From contig JAUHYD010000007.1 in assembly GCA_030426665.1 (NCBI GenBank), positions 124,001 through 188,000 on the forward strand: DNA of 64,000 bases, given 5' to 3'. This DNA is from Bacteroidia bacterium. Lineage in GTDB: Bacteria; Bacteroidota; Bacteroidia; Chitinophagales; Chitinophagaceae. Positions 61,419 to 64,000 of the stretch are shown here, piece after piece (position 1 is the stretch's first letter; the number at the start of each line of letters is the position of its first letter). Position numbers and translations under genes: made by a program. Below the pieces are notes generated by a model. The model did not search any database. It had not been told where the DNA came from and worked only from the letters and a program-made list of their open reading frames with translations.

Positions 61419-62336
61419 TTACGGCAACTTAGCCAGTTCTTCCTCTAATTTTCTTTGTTGCTCGCTGTAGTTCATGTCGTGCTTGCGGAAAGTCTTACCG
61501 GTTACAGCTTCATATAGCTCGATATACCGCTCAGACACCTGACCAATAACTTCCTCAGACATTTCAGGTGGGGTCTGTCCATCTTTACCCTGAAAACCGT
61601 TTTCCATCAGCCATTCTCTAACAAATTCTTTTGAAAGCTGCTTTTGTTGTTCCCCATTCTTCTGACGCTCTGCATACCCCTCCATATAGAAGTATCTTGA
61701 AGAGTCGGGCGTATGAATTTCGTCGATAAGATAAATATCATCTCCTAACTTTCCGAACTCATATTTGGTGTCAACCAAAATCAACCCTCTATCTTTGGCT
61801 ATTTCTTTTCCACGCTCAAATAAAGCAAGTGTGTAATTTTCTAACTTAGTGTAGTCCTCTTCTGAAACCAGACCACTGCTGATTATTTCGGCTCTTGAAA
61901 TATCTTCATCGTGGCCGACCAATGCTTTTGTTGTTGGGGTAAGTATTGGCTTCTCGAAGAAATCATTTTCCTTCATCCCCTCCGGCAAAGGCACTCCACA
62001 CAACTCCCGCTTACCACTTTTATAAGTACGCCATGCATGTCCGGTCAGGTTGCCACGAACTACCATTTCAATTGGAAATGTCTCGCACTTATACCCTACT
62101 GTCACGTTTGGCAATGGTGTACTCAGCTTCCAGTTTGGTACGATATCGCTGGTAGCGTCCAGAAACTGTGCAGCTATTTGATTCAACACCTGACCCTTAT
62201 ATGGTATTGGTTGTGGTAGCACAACATCAAATGCAGATATTCTGTCGCTTACCAACATCACCAGGTACTTATCATTGATAGTATAAACGTCTCTTACTTT
62301 TCCTTTATAAAAATTTGTCTGACCGGTTAGTTGCAT
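61419..62336 (-). CDS. purC: Phosphoribosylaminoimidazole-succinocarboxamide synthase
   Basis: SAICAR synthetase of purine synthesis (CAIR + aspartate + ATP). Motifs: [71 protein letters not shown] and [13 protein letters not shown]. 305 residues. A -7 element TATATTTG lies at 62381-62388 on the minus strand. It ends before a terminator-like hairpin. The C-terminal region ([15 protein letters not shown]) is a helical tail. Confidence 0.97.
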   Translation of the reverse strand: MQLTGQTNFYKGKVRDVYTINDKYLVMLVSDRISAFDVVLPQPIPYKGQVLNQIAAQFLDATSDIVPNWKLSTPLPNVTVGYKCETFPIEMVVRGNLTGHAWRTYKSGKRELCGVPLPEGMKENDFFEKPILTPTTKALVGHDEDISRAEIISSGLVSEEDYTKLENYTLALFERGKEIAKDRGLILVDTKYEFGKLGDDIYLIDEIHTPDSSRYFYMEGYAERQKNGEQQKQLSKEFVREWLMENGFQGKDGQTPPEMSEEVIGQVSERYIELYEAVTGKTFRKHDMNYSEQQRKLEEELAKLP

Positions 62337-62484
62337 AGTTTTACAATTATTTTTACATGGTTAAAAACTAAAAAGGAGTGCAAATATAATGTAAAGGAGT
62401 GTTCCATATATTTCGGCCGGGAAATTTCAAAAAAACTTATGATATTATGACAATTATATTTTCAGATATTGGGCGGTAATTGTT

Positions 62485-62515
62485 TTTGACATTTCGATAG
62501 AACTATCTATATTTG
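62485..62515 (+). promoter_or_regulatory. Promoter of rpsP
   Basis: TTTG (62485-62488), 19-base spacer, TATATTTG (62508-62515): a full consensus 49 bases before the rpsP ATG. Confidence 0.85.
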
Positions 62516-62563
62516 CAGTCCGAAAAAAAATTTATTGTTAACCCAAAATAATTTCTATTATTT

Positions 62564-63100
62564 ATGTCGGTAAAAATTCGTCTGCAAAGACACGGGTCAA
62601 AGAAGCGCCCATTTTATTTCATCGTTGCTGCCAGCACTACTGCTCCCCGCGATGGAAAATTCATTGAGAAACTTGGTACTTACAATCCATTGACTATTCC
62701 GGCTACTATCCGTATTAACCGCGAACGTTCTTTGTATTGGCTTGACAAAGGTGCACAACCTACCAATACCTGTCGTAGAATACTATCCTTTAAAGGAGTA
62801 TTGTATATGAAGCATCTGATGCGTGGTGTATCTCTTGGTCTATTTGACGAAGCTGCAGCAATGGAGAAGTTTGAAAACTGGAACGGAGCTCACGAAGAGT
62901 TGGTTGCACGTCGCGAAGAAGCGCATCGTAAGCACAAAGCTGACAAGCGTAACGAAACTGTGAAAGAATCAGTTCGTAAAATTGAAGAAAAAAATATGGC
63001 AAGGGCTGCCGAAGCTGAAACACAAGATCAGGCAGAAAGTGATGCGGACGTTGCGGAAGGTGCAGAAAGCACTGAAAGTAATGACAGCGCAGAAGCTTAA
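62564..63100 (+). CDS. rpsP: 30S ribosomal protein S16 with long charged C-terminal extension
   Basis: Small-subunit assembly protein S16. The conserved core is residues 1-85 ([42 protein letters not shown]). A further 90 residues form a charged, Ala/Glu/Asp-rich tail ([31 protein letters not shown]) that is predicted helical then disordered. Long S16 tails occur in Bacteroidota. Usually rimM follows, but here a symporter gene follows instead. Confidence 0.97.
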   Translation: MSVKIRLQRHGSKKRPFYFIVAASTTAPRDGKFIEKLGTYNPLTIPATIRINRERSLYWLDKGAQPTNTCRRILSFKGVLYMKHLMRGVSLGLFDEAAAMEKFENWNGAHEELVARREEAHRKHKADKRNETVKESVRKIEEKNMARAAEAETQDQAESDADVAEGAESTESNDSAEA

Positions 63101-63126
63101 ATACAAATTGTCAATTGCAAATACTT

Positions 63127-63158
63127 AGCTACGGTTTATAAAACCGTAGCTTTTTTTT
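63127..63158 (+). terminator. Rho-independent terminator of rpsP
   Basis: AGCTACGGTTT-ATA-AAACCGTAGCT (11-bp perfect stem), followed by eight T. Confidence 0.95.
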
Positions 63159-63287
63159 GTTCTCAAATTGACAAATAGCCATTTCAGGTTACTGCCACCG
63201 GAAACAAAATGTTAAAGAACATGTCTGCTCTACGCCCAAAACGGTGACATTATACTATATTACACAGCCTCATCCAAGAGCCAATAA

Positions 63288-64000
63288 ATGAGCCTGACCG
63301 ACTGGATTGTACTTTTAATTACACTCGCCACAATGATTGGCTATGGTATGTATAAAGGCCGTGGGCAAAGTGGAGCGAAATCCTACCTGCTGGCGGACAA
63401 TCAGATGCCGTGGTACGTGGTGCTGCTTGGGATAATGGCAACACAGGCTAGTGCAATAACATTCATTTCGGCACCCGGACTGGCATATAATGACGGCATC
63501 AGATTCGTACAAAACTACTTCGGGCTGCCGATTGCGATGGTGGTTATATGTGTTACGTTTATTCCTGTCTTCAGCAAACTCAACGTATATACCGCTTATG
63601 AGTACCTAGAGCAGCGATTTGACAAGAGGGCGAGATTATTAACGTCGTTTCTTTTCCTGCTTTCCCGTGGACTGTCCACAGGGGTAAGCATTTATGCCCC
63701 GTCTATAATCCTGTCGTCAGTACTTGGGTGGAATATATACCTAACAAATCTGATTGTTGGTGGCTTACTCATAATATATACATACTCCGGCGGCGCCAAA
63801 GCGGTCGCGCATACGCAAAAACTGCAGTTCTTAATCATCCTTTCATCTATGGGGCTTGCCGGCTACCTCGTTGTTCACCAACTGCCACATGGAGTAGGAA
63901 TGAAAGACGCAATGTTCCTGGCAGGTAAAAGTGGAAAACTAAATGCAATTACTACCGACTTCAGCTGGACTGACAAATACAATATATGGAGCGGCGTCAT
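63288..64000 (+). CDS. Sodium:solute symporter family protein (partial, C-terminus off window)
   Basis: N-terminal part of an SSS-family secondary transporter, about 237 residues before the window ends. It begins SLTDWIVLLITLATMIGYGMY, and includes MATQASAITFISAPGLAYNDGIRFVQNYFGLPIAMV and AYEYLEQRFDKRARLLTSFLFLLSRGLSTGVSIYAPSII, which match SGLT-type helices. The conserved TxSxxxF-like segment is in ASAITFISAPG. The substrate is unknown. It starts 188 bases after the rpsP stop. Confidence 0.92.
   Translation, partial: MSLTDWIVLLITLATMIGYGMYKGRGQSGAKSYLLADNQMPWYVVLLGIMATQASAITFISAPGLAYNDGIRFVQNYFGLPIAMVVICVTFIPVFSKLNVYTAYEYLEQRFDKRARLLTSFLFLLSRGLSTGVSIYAPSIILSSVLGWNIYLTNLIVGGLLIIYTYSGGAKAVAHTQKLQFLIILSSMGLAGYLVVHQLPHGVGMKDAMFLAGKSGKLNAITTDFSWTDKYNIWSGV

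Overview
The window looks like chromosomal DNA of a Bacteroidota bacterium, most likely a Chitinophagaceae relative. Evidence: several genes have the Bacteroidota promoter form TTTG-N19/20-TAnnTTTG, and the primary sigma factor is short (about 289 residues). There is also a TonB-dependent receptor with a carboxypeptidase-like N-terminal domain, SdhC-A-B of the Bacteroidota type, DUF4402 and DUF6600 proteins, a BlaI/M56/TonB cluster and many lipoproteins. The species cannot be named from sequence alone.

Layout. 0-11 kb: ABC ATPase (cut by the edge), polysaccharide deacetylase, TatD, PKD-like lipoprotein, AraC regulator, BlaI-M56 peptidase-TonB module with three phased operator dyads, DinB-like protein, two glycosyltransferases and a secreted protein. 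11-17.8 kb: an A+T-richer island with two coupled NTPase genes (nucleoside-phosphorylase-like/P-loop fusion plus AAA/TPR protein), which look like a conflict or defence module, and a terminase-type HTH protein. Dispersed hairpin repeats flank the island. 17.8-42.6 kb: mostly core genes: thioredoxin-like protein, tRNA-Arg, sucD, xerD, pyrR-pyrB, a four-gene envelope operon (TonB receptor, TPR, barrel, HU/SPOR), rsfS-ftsH-LUD and birA. 42.6-45.5 kb: a plastic region with an orphan A+T-rich gene, three tandem 388-bp inverted-repeat cassettes each encoding a GIY-YIG nuclease, and an Rhs remnant. 45.5-50.5 kb: PagL-like protein, PAP2 phosphatase, LptF/G permease, START-like protein, rpoD.

50.5-55.4 kb is the most striking locus: an RNA-repair/RNA-chaperone module. 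It holds a Ro60-type TROVE protein, four tandem tRNA-like Y-RNA elements, the RNA ligase RtcB and a divergent WYL regulator with two matching operator dyads. The four RNAs share AUGYCGUAG-N8-UWCUUCG at invariant spacing, each followed by a T-arm-like hairpin. The copy next to rtcB folds as a circularly permuted tRNA.

55.4-64 kb: tgt, an sdhC-A-B operon interrupted by a four-helix-bundle (S23-type) gene, a frameshifted LuxR-type remnant, purC, rpsP with a long tail, and a sodium:solute symporter cut by the window end.

All functional calls come from reading motifs; no database search was run. Exact starts are uncertain for several genes because ribosome-binding sites are weak in this phylum.
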